Positions 54,208 through 63,825 are shown, numbered from the stretch's first letter. The stretch is 64,000 nt of DNA from CAIVVT01 sp963838205 (GCA_963838205.1 CAWIQF010000020.1:62001-126000), one strand, 5' to 3'. The notes: generated by a model from the sequence alone, not told the origin. A program made the numbers and translations.

Positions 54208-55728
54208 TTACTCCCGCCCGTCGTGAGCCGTGGCTTCGCGCAGCATATCGGCAATGCCGATGGGCCCTTCGGGCCGCAGCAGCGGGAACAGGATGACGTC
54301 GCGGATGGACTTCGAGTTGGTCATCAGCATTACCAGGCGGTCGATGCCCAGGCCCTCTCCGGCGGTGGGCGGCAGGCCGTAGCACAGCGCGCGGAGGTAG
54401 TCTTCATCCATCTGGTGGGCCTCCTCGTCGCCACGTTCGCGCATGGCGAGCTGCATCTCGAAGCGGCGGCGCTGCTCGTTGGGATCGTTGAGCTCGGTGA
54501 AGGCGTTGCCGATCTCCATGCCGGCGGCGAAGATCTCGAAACGGTCGGTCATGGAAGGATCGTCGGGATTCTGCTTGGCCAGCGGCGAGACCTCGACCGG
54601 GTATTCGTAGATGATCGTCGGCTGGAACAAATGCTCCTCGACGTGGCGTTCAAACAGGTCGACCAGCATTTCGCCCGGGCTCGGCCGATTGCTGTGCAGG
54701 GCCAGCCAGGCGGGGTCGCGGACCTGGTCGAGCGAAGGCCGGTCGGGCGCGGGCCAGAACTCGACGAGAGCCTCGCGAATGGTATAGCGCCGCACGTTGC
54801 CGAAGTCGAGCTGTTGGCTCTGGTATTCGACAACCGTGCCGCCGGTGGAATCGATGGCGAGCTGCTTCAGAAGTTCGCAGGTGAGATCCATCAGACCGCG
54901 ATAGTCCGTGTAGGCCTGGTAGAACTCGAGCATCGTGAACTCGGGATTGTGGCGCGTGGAGACGCCCTCGTTGCGGAAGTTGCGGTTGATCTCGAAGACG
55001 CGATCCATGCCGCCGGCGACCAGGCGTTTCAGATACAACTCGGGCGCGATGCGGAGATAAAGATCGATGTCGAGCGCGTTGTGATGGGTGACGAACGGTC
55101 GGGCGGCCGCGCCGCCGTAGAGCGACTGCATCATCGGCGTTTCGACTTCGATGAAGCCGCGCGATTCGAGTTGCCGCCGCAGCGAGCCGACGATGCGGGC
55201 GCGCGCGGCGAAGACCGTGAGCACCTCGGGATTGGCGATCAGGTCGAGATAGCGCTGGCGGTAGCGCAGTTCGACGTCTTCGAGACCGTGGTACTTCTCG
55301 GGGATCCCGAGCAGGTTCTTGGAGAGGAAGACGAGCTGGTCGACGTGCACCGACAATTCACCGGTGCGCGTGCGGAACAGATAGCCCTCGACGCCGATGA
55401 CGTCTCCGAGGTCGAGCAACAGGTAGAGCTGGAAGCCGGCCTCCGAGAGGGCGTCCTTCTTGACGTAGACCTGGAGCTTCGCGCCGCCCTGCTGCAGGTG
55501 CATGAAGCCGGCTTTGCCCATGCGGCGGATGGTCAGAATGCGGCCGGGCAGGCGCACCGGCACGCGCGCGGCGTCGAGCTCCTCGGCGGTTTTGGCGCCA
55601 TACTCGGCCCACACCTGAGGCACCGTGTGGGTGAAGTCGAAACGCTGCCCGTAGGGCCGCGCGCCCAGCGCTTCGATCTCGCGGATGCGCGCGAAGCGCT
55701 GTTCAAACTGCTCCTGCTCGAGGGACAA
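54208..55728 (-). CDS. lysS: Lysyl-tRNA synthetase (class II)
   Basis: 506 residues from TTG 55728, with AAAGGAG at good spacing. An OB-fold anticodon domain (~50-150) precedes the class II core: motif 1 (GFIEVETPMMQ), motif 2 (FRNEGVSTRHNPEFTMLEFYQAY) and motif 3 (GLGIDRLVML). It charges tRNA-Lys. The GTA-like spacing between motifs is standard. Confidence 0.96.
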   Translation of the reverse strand: MSLEQEQFEQRFARIREIEALGARPYGQRFDFTHTVPQVWAEYGAKTAEELDAARVPVRLPGRILTIRRMGKAGFMHLQQGGAKLQVYVKKDALSEAGFQLYLLLDLGDVIGVEGYLFRTRTGELSVHVDQLVFLSKNLLGIPEKYHGLEDVELRYRQRYLDLIANPEVLTVFAARARIVGSLRRQLESRGFIEVETPMMQSLYGGAAARPFVTHHNALDIDLYLRIAPELYLKRLVAGGMDRVFEINRNFRNEGVSTRHNPEFTMLEFYQAYTDYRGLMDLTCELLKQLAIDSTGGTVVEYQSQQLDFGNVRRYTIREALVEFWPAPDRPSLDQVRDPAWLALHSNRPSPGEMLVDLFERHVEEHLFQPTIIYEYPVEVSPLAKQNPDDPSMTDRFEIFAAGMEIGNAFTELNDPNEQRRRFEMQLAMRERGDEEAHQMDEDYLRALCYGLPPTAGEGLGIDRLVMLMTNSKSIRDVILFPLLRPEGPIGIADMLREATAHDGRE

Positions 55729-55765
55729 CTAGCGACTCCTTTGAAAACACCATTATAATTTCTGG

Positions 55766-56500
55766 GTGGACTCCCTCTCCATTGTCGTCCCGGCGTACAA
55801 CGAAGGGCGACGGCTGCCGGCTACGCTGGAGACGCTGTGCGCATATCTCGAGAGTAGCCCGCTGCGGACAAAAGAGATCGTGGTAGTGGACGACGGCTCG
55901 TCCGATCGAACCGCGGAGATCGTGCGGGAGTGGAGCGCGCGCAACCCGCTGGTCCGGCTGCTGCAGAATCCGGGCAATCGCGGGAAAGGCTACGCGGTGC
56001 GGGCGGGATTCGGTGAGGCGCGCTGCGAGTGGGTGCTGTTTACCGACGCCGACCTCTCGACGCCGATCGAGGATTTGTCGCGGTTAATGGCGGCGATCGC
56101 GCGGAGCGGGGCGGACGGCGCCATCGGGTCGCGCGCGCTGGACCGCAAGCTCGTGGGCAAACGGCAATCGCTGGGGCGCGAGATCAGCGGACGCGTGTTC
56201 AACCTGTTCGTGCGCCTCGTGACGGGATTGCCGTATCGCGACACGCAGTGCGGGTTCAAACTGTTCCGCCGCGACGTGGCCCAGGCGCTGGCCGCGCGGC
56301 AGCGGCTCGAGGGCTTCGGCTTCGACGTCGAGATCCTGTTCATCGCGCGGCGGCTGGGTTACCGGATCGAGGAAGCGGCGGTGCGGTGGTACAACGCCGA
56401 GGGCACGAAGGTCAGTCTCTTGAAAGGTCTGGCCGCTTTCGGCGATCCATGCCGCGTGCGCTGGAACGATCTGCGCGGGCGGTACCTCCAGCGAAGCTGA
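55766..56500 (+). CDS. Family 2 glycosyltransferase (dolichyl-phosphate beta-glucosyltransferase-like)
   Basis: 244 residues from GTG 55766. VVPAYNEGRRL, VVDDGSSDRT and FTDADLSTP are the GT2 nucleotide-sugar and metal motifs; QCGFKLFRRDVA and GFGFDVEILFIARR continue as in polyprenyl-phosphate glycosyltransferases. There are no membrane helices, so it is the soluble type. It probably loads a sugar onto a polyprenyl carrier for envelope glycans. It is divergent from lysS and followed by tpiA. Confidence 0.85.
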   Translation: MDSLSIVVPAYNEGRRLPATLETLCAYLESSPLRTKEIVVVDDGSSDRTAEIVREWSARNPLVRLLQNPGNRGKGYAVRAGFGEARCEWVLFTDADLSTPIEDLSRLMAAIARSGADGAIGSRALDRKLVGKRQSLGREISGRVFNLFVRLVTGLPYRDTQCGFKLFRRDVAQALAARQRLEGFGFDVEILFIARRLGYRIEEAAVRWYNAEGTKVSLLKGLAAFGDPCRVRWNDLRGRYLQRS

Positions 56501-56560
56501 TGCGCGTCATGGCCCGCTGCGATTCGGACCGTTCGGTCCTCAAGCCGATAGAATAAAAGC

Positions 56561-57310
56561 ATGCGCACTCCCCTAATGGCCGGCAATTGGAAGATGTACA
56601 AGACGCCGGCGGAAACTACCGCATTTTTTGAGAAATTCCTGCCGCTGGTGGCGCAGTCCACGCACGCGGAGATCCTGATTTGCCCGCCCTTCGTGGACAT
56701 CGCCGCGGCCGTTGCCGCCACGAGTGGATCGCGCGTAGCCGTCGGCGCGCAGAACTGCGAGTATCGCAAGGAAGGGGCCTACACCGGCGAGATTTCGCCG
56801 GCGATGTTGAAGGCCGCGGGCTGCGCGTTCGTCATCATCGGACACAGCGAGCGCCGGCAGTATTACGGCGAAACCGACGCGACTGTGCTGCTCAAGACGA
56901 AGGCTGCGCTGGCGAATGGCGTGAAGCCCATCGTGTGCGTTGGCGAGCTGCTGGCGGAGCGCGAGGCGGGTAAGACCAGCGAGGTGCTCGCCGTCCAGTT
57001 CAGCGGAGGCATCGGTGGCCTCAGCGCGGAAGAGTTCGCGCAGATCGTGATCGCCTATGAGCCGGTGTGGGCCATCGGAACGGGCAAGGTCGCGACGCCG
57101 GAGATCGCCGAAGACGCGCACAAGCAGATTCGCGCCCTGGCGGCGGCTAAATTCGGCGCCGAGGCGGCGGCGAAGGTGCGCATCCTGTACGGCGGCAGCG
57201 TGAAGCCGGACAACGTGAAAGGCCTGATGGCGCAGCCGGACATCGATGGCGGCCTGGTGGGCGGGGCCGCGCTGGACGCCGTCAGCTTCGCGGGCATCGT
57301 TAATTTCTAA
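56561..57310 (+). CDS. tpiA: Triosephosphate isomerase
   Basis: 249 residues, TIM barrel. AGNWKM (Asn/Lys), GHSERR with the catalytic His, AYEPVWAIGTGK with the catalytic Glu, and YGGSVKPDN are all present. It interconverts dihydroxyacetone phosphate and glyceraldehyde 3-phosphate. It starts 60 bases after the glycosyltransferase gene and is convergent with dinB. Confidence 0.97.
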   Translation: MRTPLMAGNWKMYKTPAETTAFFEKFLPLVAQSTHAEILICPPFVDIAAAVAATSGSRVAVGAQNCEYRKEGAYTGEISPAMLKAAGCAFVIIGHSERRQYYGETDATVLLKTKAALANGVKPIVCVGELLAEREAGKTSEVLAVQFSGGIGGLSAEEFAQIVIAYEPVWAIGTGKVATPEIAEDAHKQIRALAAAKFGAEAAAKVRILYGGSVKPDNVKGLMAQPDIDGGLVGGAALDAVSFAGIVNF

Positions 57311-57319
57311 GACTGATTT

Positions 57320-58576
57320 CTAGGACTTCTTCACGGGCGGCGCGGGGCCTTTGCCCGGCAGGCCGACGGGATTCTCGTGCACTCGCTCAGGCGTGTCGCC
57401 TTTGAGACCGCTGGCGAGCGAGACCATCTTCTCGCCGAACCGGTCGCGGATGCGGTCCGCGGCATCCATGGCGCGTTGTGCGCGCTCATGGTGCTCGGCA
57501 TTCAGCAGGTCGAGCTGGCCAGGGCCGTTTTCGAAACCAGAGACGCCCGCGCCGAGCAGGCGGACGGGCGCGCCGCGTTTCCAGTTCTCATGGAAGAGCT
57601 CGCGCAGGGCCAGGATCAGATCGTGGTCGAACTGCGTGGCGTGCTCGAGGGTGCGGGCGCGCGTGAGCGTCGTGAAGTCCTTGTAACGCAGCTTCAGATG
57701 GACCGTGCGGGCGTGGAAGCGGTGCTCGCGCAAGCGCCGGGCGACCTTTTCGGTCAAGTGGGTGAGCGTCGTCTCGAGTAGGTCAAGGTCGGCGGTGTCC
57801 TGGGTGAAGGTGTGCTCGTGGCTGATGGATTTGGGGTCCTCGTGCTCGCCGATTTCGCCGTCAAACCAGGCGCCGGCGTCCACGCCACGCGCCTTGCCGG
57901 CCAGGGCCAGGCCCCACATCCCGAAGCGCTTCCGCAGGAATTCCTCGTCCAGACGAGCCAGATCGCCGACCCGCTGGATGCCGATCTCGTTCAACCTCTG
58001 TTCCATCACCTTGCCGACTCCGGGCAGCCTGCGCACGTCCAGGGGCGCCAGGAACTGCGATTCCAGACCGGCGTGGATCCACAGAATCCCGTTCGGCTTG
58101 GCCTGGTCGGAGGCGACCTTGGAGACCAGGCGCGAGGCGGAGATGCCGATGGAGCAATTCAGGCCCGTCGCGAGCTTCATGCGCTGGTGCAGGGCGTGCG
58201 CCGCCGCGAGCGGGACCCCAAGCAGCCGCGCGGTTCCGGTGAGGTCCAGGTAGGCCTCGTCCACCGAGGCCATCTCGACCAGCGGAGAGAACTCCTGCAG
58301 GACGGCGTGCACCTTGTGGGAGTAATCGCGATACCAATCGGGGTGGCCGTCGAGGAAGATGGCGTGCGGGCAAAGCTGAGCCGCCATGCGCAGAGGCAGG
58401 GCGGAGTGCACGCCGTATTTGCGGGCGGCGTAACTGGCGGCCGAAACGACGCCGCGCTGGTCCTTCTGTCCGCCGACCACGACGGCTTTGCCTTTCAGAC
58501 TCGGATCGAAAAGCTCCTCGACCGAGACGAAGAAGGCGTCCATGTCGACGTGGAAAATGGTTTTCAGGGGCTCCAT
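57320..58576 (-). CDS. dinB: DNA polymerase IV (Y-family)
   Basis: 418 residues from ATG 58576; longer frames upstream lie inside prmC. FHVDMDAFFVSVEEL, the catalytic SVDEAYLDLTG, the HhH thumb (RLPGVGKVMEQRLNEIGI) and the little-finger domain are present. It bypasses DNA lesions with low fidelity. The start overlaps the prmC stop by 13 bases. The tail is rich in Pro and Lys. Confidence 0.94.
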   Translation of the reverse strand: MEPLKTIFHVDMDAFFVSVEELFDPSLKGKAVVVGGQKDQRGVVSAASYAARKYGVHSALPLRMAAQLCPHAIFLDGHPDWYRDYSHKVHAVLQEFSPLVEMASVDEAYLDLTGTARLLGVPLAAAHALHQRMKLATGLNCSIGISASRLVSKVASDQAKPNGILWIHAGLESQFLAPLDVRRLPGVGKVMEQRLNEIGIQRVGDLARLDEEFLRKRFGMWGLALAGKARGVDAGAWFDGEIGEHEDPKSISHEHTFTQDTADLDLLETTLTHLTEKVARRLREHRFHARTVHLKLRYKDFTTLTRARTLEHATQFDHDLILALRELFHENWKRGAPVRLLGAGVSGFENGPGQLDLLNAEHHERAQRAMDAADRIRDRFGEKMVSLASGLKGDTPERVHENPVGLPGKGPAPPVKKS

Positions 58577-59556
58577 TGCGCCTTCACGACTCGCGGCAAT
58601 CCGGCGAGGTCCGGGGTGACGGAGCACCCTCTCCAGCCCGGGCCGAGCAGTCCTGAAACGGACTCGCCTTGCGTGGCTCCGATCTCCAGGATGAGCCAGC
58701 CGCCGAGCCGCAGCAAGCGGGCGGCGTCGGGGATCAGGCGGCGGAAAACGGCGAGGCCATCGGGCCCGCCGTCGAGGGCGGCGCGCGGTTCCCATTCGCG
58801 CACCTCGCGCTGGAGCGCGTCGATTTCGGCGCTGGCGATGTAGGGCGGGTTGGAGACGATCAGGTCGAAGGCCGCGGCGGCGAATGCAGTGCCGAGGTCG
58901 CACTGAACGAAGTCGACCTGCGCACCGAGGCGAGCGGCGTTGGCGTGCGCGATGCGCAAGGCGTCGGGGCTGATTTCCGTCGCGCAGACGCGCGCCTTCG
59001 TTTCCAGTGCCAGCGTCACGGCGAGGATGCCGGAGCCGGCGCCGATGTCGAGGACGCGCCGAGCGTCAACACGAGTGTCTACGCGGCAGGCTTGAGTGCC
59101 TGCGCCCCACTGCGCCTGCTGCGGCGTTTCGGGGCTCCCTTCCGCGGTAGGGCGGGTCGCGGCGGGAAGCGGCGCTGAGGGGATCTGGAGACGCTGAGTG
59201 GGCGCGGGCATGGCCAGGCGGTCCGATTTTGACAACAGCGCGAGGGCGGCCTCGACGACGTGTTCGGTCTCGGGGCGCGGAATCAGTACGCCCTTTTCGA
59301 CGTGGAAATCGCGGCCCCAGAACTCCTGCGTGCGGGTGATGTACTGAGTCGGCTGGCCCTTCAACCGTTCGTGCAGGAAGCGGCCATAGTGCAGCCACTC
59401 GAGCTCGGAGAGCTCATATTCCGGGTGAGTGAGGAGGTAAATGCGGTCGCGGTGGAGGGCGTGAGCGAGCAGGAGTTCGGCGGTCAGCGCCGGCGCGCCG
59501 ATAGCGCCGTCGCGCAGCAGTTCAAGCCCTTGCCGGAGCGCGGTTTCGACTCTCAT
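58564..59556 (-). CDS. prmC: Release factor glutamine methyltransferase with an in-frame insertion
   Basis: 330 residues, about 45-55 more than usual. It methylates the Gln of the GGQ motif in RF1 and RF2. PRPETEHV before and VLDIGAGSG (residues ~168-176) after flank the added part, and the catalytic NPPY is intact. The insertion (~109-165) ends in QWGAGTQACRVDTRVD, the translation of a GC-rich palindromic repeat. The frame is preserved. It overlaps prfA by 35 bases, which fits the shared job. Confidence 0.9.
   Translation of the reverse strand: MRVETALRQGLELLRDGAIGAPALTAELLLAHALHRDRIYLLTHPEYELSELEWLHYGRFLHERLKGQPTQYITRTQEFWGRDFHVEKGVLIPRPETEHVVEAALALLSKSDRLAMPAPTQRLQIPSAPLPAATRPTAEGSPETPQQAQWGAGTQACRVDTRVDARRVLDIGAGSGILAVTLALETKARVCATEISPDALRIAHANAARLGAQVDFVQCDLGTAFAAAAFDLIVSNPPYIASAEIDALQREVREWEPRAALDGGPDGLAVFRRLIPDAARLLRLGGWLILEIGATQGESVSGLLGPGWRGCSVTPDLAGLPRVVKAQWSP
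59063..59112. repeat. REP-like palindromic repeat inside prmC
   Basis: A core of GCAGGC-TTGAGT-GCCTGC (59086-59103) lies in a ~50-bp GC-rich unit. Its minus-strand translation, WGAGTQACRVDTRVD, and the alternative-frame RHSSLPRRHSC are word patterns I recall from dispersed palindromic repeats in other high-GC genomes. Only one copy is in the window. Confidence 0.55.
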
Positions 59557-60637
59557 CGCCGGCGGCGTCGGCCTGTTCCTGCAGCTTTTTGGCGTTATAG
59601 AAATTGGCGCAGGCGGCGATCAGCTCGTCCAGGCCGCCTTCCATCACTTTGTCGAGTTGATACAGCGTCAGGCCGATGCGGTGGTCGGTGATCCGGTTTT
59701 CCTTGAAGTTGTAGGTGCGGATCTTCTCACTGCGGTCGCCGGTGCCGACCTGGCTGCGGCGGTCCGCGCCGATGGCCTGGGCCTGTTTCTCCATCTCCAA
59801 TTCATAGAGCCGCGAGCGCAGCACGCGCTCGCCCTTGGCGCGATTCTTGATCTGCGATTTTTCGTCCTGGCAACTGACCACCAGGCCGGTCGGCAGGTGC
59901 GTGATGCGGACGGCCGAGTAAGTCGTATTGACCGACTGGCCGCCGGGGCCCGAGGAGCAGAAAGTGTCGATGCGCAGGTCCTTGGGCTCGATCTTGATGT
60001 CCACGTCGTCAGCTTCGGGCAGGACGGCCACGGTGATCGTCGAAGTGTGGATGCGTCCCTGCTGCTCGGTGACGGGCACGCGCTGCACGCGGTGCACGCC
60101 GCTCTCGTACTTCAGGCGCGAATAGACCCGGTCGCCGTTGATCAGCGCAATCACTTCCTTCGCTCCGCCGGCCGATGAATCACTGGAAGAAGTGACGTCC
60201 ACCTTCCAACGCTTCGACTCGGCATAGCGCGCGTACATGCGGAAGACTTCCGCCGCGAACAGGCTGGCCTCGTCGCCGCCGGCGCCGGCGCGGATTTCGA
60301 GCAGCACGTTCTTCTCGTCGTTGGGGTCCTTGGGCAGCAGCAGCAGGCGCAGCTCTTCGGTGATCCGCAGGGCCTCGGGTTCGAGCCGCGCGATCTCCTC
60401 CTGCGCCATCGCGAGCAGTTCGGGGTCGTTCTCGCCGGCCATCAGGCGGGCGCCCTCGAGGTCCTCGACGACTTTCTTGTAGGCGCGGTAGAGGGTAACG
60501 AGTTCTCCGAGTTCGCGATGGGCTTTGGCCGTCTTTCTGTACTCGTCGGGGTCGTTCGTCACGGCCGGGTCGGCCAGGGCGGCGTTCAGCGACTCAAACC
60601 GTCTTTCGACGTCGTCCAGTTGTTTGGATAATTCCAT
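59522..60637 (-). CDS. prfA: Peptide chain release factor 1
   Basis: 371 residues. It recognises UAA and UAG and releases the peptide. The GGQ loop is in GPGGQSVNTT, and the domain 2-4 arrangement and length are normal for RF1 (EIRAGAGGDEASLF at ~115). The next gene, prmC, modifies this Gln. It starts exactly at the stop of the DUF1385 gene (1-base overlap), so the four genes form an operon. Confidence 0.96.
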   Translation of the reverse strand: MELSKQLDDVERRFESLNAALADPAVTNDPDEYRKTAKAHRELGELVTLYRAYKKVVEDLEGARLMAGENDPELLAMAQEEIARLEPEALRITEELRLLLLPKDPNDEKNVLLEIRAGAGGDEASLFAAEVFRMYARYAESKRWKVDVTSSSDSSAGGAKEVIALINGDRVYSRLKYESGVHRVQRVPVTEQQGRIHTSTITVAVLPEADDVDIKIEPKDLRIDTFCSSGPGGQSVNTTYSAVRITHLPTGLVVSCQDEKSQIKNRAKGERVLRSRLYELEMEKQAQAIGADRRSQVGTGDRSEKIRTYNFKENRITDHRIGLTLYQLDKVMEGGLDELIAACANFYNAKKLQEQADAAGDESRNRAPARA

Positions 60638-61659
60638 CAGTCGATCACCAGTTCTCCGCCGGCCTGCCGTTCAATATCCATCGCGCCCTCGAGCGCGCGG
60701 ATGGCGACCTCGGCCTGATCGTCGGATGGCGGCTGGGTCGTGATCCGCTGCAGCCACAGCCCGGGGGCGGTGATAAAGGCCAGCAGGCCGCCCTTGTGTT
60801 TCGCCGCGAAGCGGATGATCTCGTAACTGAGGCCCATGATGAGCGGCAGGGCCAGAATGCGCACCAGGAATCTGAGCATGAACGAATTCACCGGAATCAA
60901 GGCGTAGACGACGATCGAGACCAGCATCACCACCAGCAGGAAACTGGTGCCGCAGCGCGGATGCCAGGTGGTGAAGCTCTGCGCGTTGGCGACCGTCAGC
61001 GGTTTGCCCGACTCAAAGTTGAAGACCACGCGATGCTCGGCGCCGTGATATTCAAACACGCGGTGGATGTCGCTTGACAGCGAGAGCAGCCACAGGAAAC
61101 CGAGGAAAATGACCAGGCGGGCCAGGCCGTCCACGAAGTTGAAAGCGATCCATCCGCCGAGAGGCGGGTAAACCCGCGACAGTTGCGTGGCGATCAACAG
61201 CGGGATGAACTTGTACATCACGATGAAGAAGCCGAGGCTGAAAACGATCTGCAGGGCCAGCATCCAACCGGGCAATTCAGCGCTGCCCTTCTTCGGGTCG
61301 ACAATGGCCGGCGCCTCGCCCTTGGCGGCCGCTTCCTTGGCCGTCTCCACCTGCAGCAGGATGTTGGCGGAAAAACGCAGCGCCTTCAGGCCCAGCCACA
61401 ACGAGTAAACCAGCGTGCCGACGCCGCGGATCAGCGGGTACTTGAAGATCGGGTGCTTGTCGGAGAGTTTGTCGAGTTGGGACTCTTCGGTAGTGAAGGA
61501 TCCATCGGGCAGGCGCACCGCGACGCAGTAGCTGTGCGGGGCGCGCATCATGACGCCCTCCATCACGGCTTGGCCGCCGACCAGGATCTCCTCGCCGTTT
61601 TCGAGCACAGGGAGCAACTGCGCGTGGGCAGCCCAGCGTAGATATGTCTTCCAAGGCAA
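60637..61659 (-). CDS. DUF1385 membrane protein
   Basis: 340 residues from TTG 61659. The GGQAVMEGVMMRAP motif near residue 28 and FEYHGAEHRVVF, then WHPRCGTSFL, define the DUF1385 family (YqhQ-like). Four to five membrane helices lie between ~150 and 320. Genes of this family often precede prfA; the biochemical role is not known to me. A 288-base gap without a gene lies upstream. Confidence 0.88.
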   Translation of the reverse strand: MPWKTYLRWAAHAQLLPVLENGEEILVGGQAVMEGVMMRAPHSYCVAVRLPDGSFTTEESQLDKLSDKHPIFKYPLIRGVGTLVYSLWLGLKALRFSANILLQVETAKEAAAKGEAPAIVDPKKGSAELPGWMLALQIVFSLGFFIVMYKFIPLLIATQLSRVYPPLGGWIAFNFVDGLARLVIFLGFLWLLSLSSDIHRVFEYHGAEHRVVFNFESGKPLTVANAQSFTTWHPRCGTSFLLVVMLVSIVVYALIPVNSFMLRFLVRILALPLIMGLSYEIIRFAAKHKGGLLAFITAPGLWLQRITTQPPSDDQAEVAIRALEGAMDIERQAGGELVID

Positions 61660-61947
61660 TCCGAAAGGCCCTCTCTATCAACAAGTATAGCTGGTGGCCG
61701 GAATCCGGCTAGCCGTTGCACTGTGCAAGCGGGAGCGGACCCCTGAGTATCAGGATGCGGTGCGGCGGCCCGGGATTCGGCTGCTGAGGCGCGAAGGCCG
61801 GCAGGAACGGCGTCAGGCAGCGGGAAAACGTGCAGCCGAGGAGCTGGAGATTCTCCGGCAAATCGACGTAAGTCTAGTCGCAGCTAAGGCTTGGGCTGCG
61901 TGTTGTCGAATCGGCCGGCAGGCGTCGAAAAGCACATCCGCGGCCCA

Positions 61948-62349
61948 TCAGGCGGCGGCGCTCGTGGCCGACGTGTGCTCCCCATTGGCGCCTTTCCGCA
62001 TCGGGCCCGCATGCGTCTCGATCAACCAGCGGATATGGATGACCTCGAAGGGAGGGGCGCAATAATCGGCAGCCCCGGCTTCCAGGGCGTCCAGCCATTC
62101 ATTGGCGTCAGGCAAGCGGCTCACCACAATCACCGGCAGATGCGGGAACATCGCCTTCGCGACGTGGAATGCGGGGCCGGTAGTGCAGAAGACCAGATCC
62201 CCCGAAACAGCGAGCGCAGCCGACGGCATGCGCTGAACTTCAAAGGATGCAGCAGTTAACGATGCTGCCAGTTCGGCTTCCAGTTTCTCTTCCAGGTGGA
62301 AAAGGATGGCTCGGCGAGCCCGAGGAGTCATCGAGTCCATAACTTGCAT
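61948..62349 (-). CDS. Response-regulator-like pseudo-receiver protein
   Basis: 133 residues with a CheY-like pattern: an N-terminal strand-helix, DLVFCTTGP in place of the DLVLLD strand, VIVVSRLPDANEWLDALEAGAADYCAPPFE in the region of the switch Thr/Ser and the KPF motif. The phospho-acceptor Asp is missing (Thr/Gly there) and the Lys of KPF is replaced by Pro, so it cannot be phosphorylated in the usual way. No kinase or output domain is attached. The nearby 207 bases before ispG hold no other gene. Confidence 0.6.
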   Translation of the reverse strand: MQVMDSMTPRARRAILFHLEEKLEAELAASLTAASFEVQRMPSAALAVSGDLVFCTTGPAFHVAKAMFPHLPVIVVSRLPDANEWLDALEAGAADYCAPPFEVIHIRWLIETHAGPMRKGANGEHTSATSAAA

Positions 62350-62556
62350 CTCCAGAATGGATTGGACTCAGACGTATAACGGCGCCTAGGGGCGTGGGCC
62401 GTTCCATGGGACCGATGCGTGCTCCCCGGTCCTGTTGTTTCGACTATATGGCATTCTGTCCGAAAGGAATGCGAATTCACCTTCAATTTGCGGCTTCAAT
62501 CCTGTAAATAAATGCGGAAGCGTCAAGTTGCTAAACTGGTAAGTTCCGGAGGTGGG

Positions 62557-63795
62557 ATGGCACAAATCCAACGGCGTAAGTCTGTTGTAACCGATATTGG
62601 CGGTTTGCAGGTCGGCGGAACCAGCCCGATTATCGTTCAATCGATGACCAATACCGACACGGCGGATGTGACGGCTACGGTCAATCAGGTGCTGGCGCTC
62701 GCCCAGGCGGGGTCCGAACTCGTCCGCGTGACGGTGAATACCGAGGAGGCGGCGCAGGCAGTCCGGCCGATCGTGGACACCCTGCGGATGTTCGGCTGCC
62801 GCGTGCCAATCATCGGCGACTTCCACTACAACGGCCATATTCTTTTGAGAAAGTATCCGGAGTGCGCCAAAGCTCTCGCCAAATATCGCATTAATCCCGG
62901 CAATGTCAGTATCGGCAGGAAGACCGACGACAATTTCAGGACCATGATCGAGGCGGCCATCGAGTACCGGAAACCGGTTCGCATCGGGGTCAACTGGGGG
63001 TCGCTCGATTCCGTATTGCTGACCCGGATGATGGACGAAAACGCGCGCAGTCCAGAGCCCCTGAGCGCGGAGGATGTGATGAAACGCGCGATCGTGGCCA
63101 GCGCGCTGGAGTCGGCGCGCCTGGCCGAGAGCTACGGTCTGGCGCACGACCGCATCATCCTCAGCGCCAAAGTTTCGAACGTCCAGGATCTGGTGGATGT
63201 GTACCGCATGCTGGCCGGGCAGTGCGATTATCCGCTGCACGTCGGGCTGACCGAAGCGGGCATGGGTTCTAAGGGGATTGTGACCACGACCGCGGGGCTG
63301 TCGATCCTGTTGCAGGAAGGCATCGGCGACACGATTCGCGCGTCGCTGACGCCGGCGCCCAACGGCGATCGCACGGAAGAAGTATTGGTCTGCCAGCAGA
63401 TTCTGCAGGCCCTGGCGATTCGCAGCTTCACTCCGCAGGTGGCGGCGTGCCCGGGCTGCGGCCGCACGACCTCGACGTTTTTCCAGGAACTGGCGGAGCA
63501 GATTCAGGCCTATCTGCGGCAGCAGATGCCCGTCTGGAAGGAGCATCACCCCGGGGTGGAGGAGCTGCGGGTAGCTGTGATGGGCTGCATCGTCAACGGT
63601 CCGGGCGAATCGAAACACGCCGATATCGGGATCTCGCTGCCCGGCACGGCCGAAGAGCCCAAGGCGCCTGTTTACATCGACGGCCGCCTGGTGAAGACCC
63701 TCCGTGGCGACACAATCGTCGAGGAATTCACCGCCATGCTCAACGACTACGTGGAGCGGAGATACCAGCGCAAGGAAACCGGCGTCATCGCTTAG
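62557..63795 (+). CDS. ispG: 4-hydroxy-3-methylbut-2-enyl diphosphate synthase
   Basis: 412 residues from ATG 62557, preceded by GGAGGTGGG; an in-frame ATG at 62512 has no ribosome site. It is the penultimate step of the MEP isoprenoid pathway. The [4Fe-4S] ligands are in ACPGCGRT and in MGCIVNGPGE, with Glu following. SMTNTDT and GVNWGSL are barrel motifs. The short two-domain form (without the plant-like insert) is usual. Confidence 0.95.
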   Translation: MAQIQRRKSVVTDIGGLQVGGTSPIIVQSMTNTDTADVTATVNQVLALAQAGSELVRVTVNTEEAAQAVRPIVDTLRMFGCRVPIIGDFHYNGHILLRKYPECAKALAKYRINPGNVSIGRKTDDNFRTMIEAAIEYRKPVRIGVNWGSLDSVLLTRMMDENARSPEPLSAEDVMKRAIVASALESARLAESYGLAHDRIILSAKVSNVQDLVDVYRMLAGQCDYPLHVGLTEAGMGSKGIVTTTAGLSILLQEGIGDTIRASLTPAPNGDRTEEVLVCQQILQALAIRSFTPQVAACPGCGRTTSTFFQELAEQIQAYLRQQMPVWKEHHPGVEELRVAVMGCIVNGPGESKHADIGISLPGTAEEPKAPVYIDGRLVKTLRGDTIVEEFTAMLNDYVERRYQRKETGVIA

Positions 63796-63825
63796 GCCGT
63801 TCCGGTATAATCAAATTGAACGGCC
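63795..63825. repeat. Inverted repeat after ispG with a TATAAT in its loop
   Basis: GGCCGTTC (63795-63802) pairs with GAACGGCC (63818-63825). The 15-base loop contains TATAAT (63806-63811). There is no T run, so termination is not clear, and no good -35 lies 16-18 bp upstream. Confidence 0.4.

Noticed and set aside
63795..63825. Terminator after ispG
   Set aside because: The inverted repeat has no T run, so it is reported only as a repeat.
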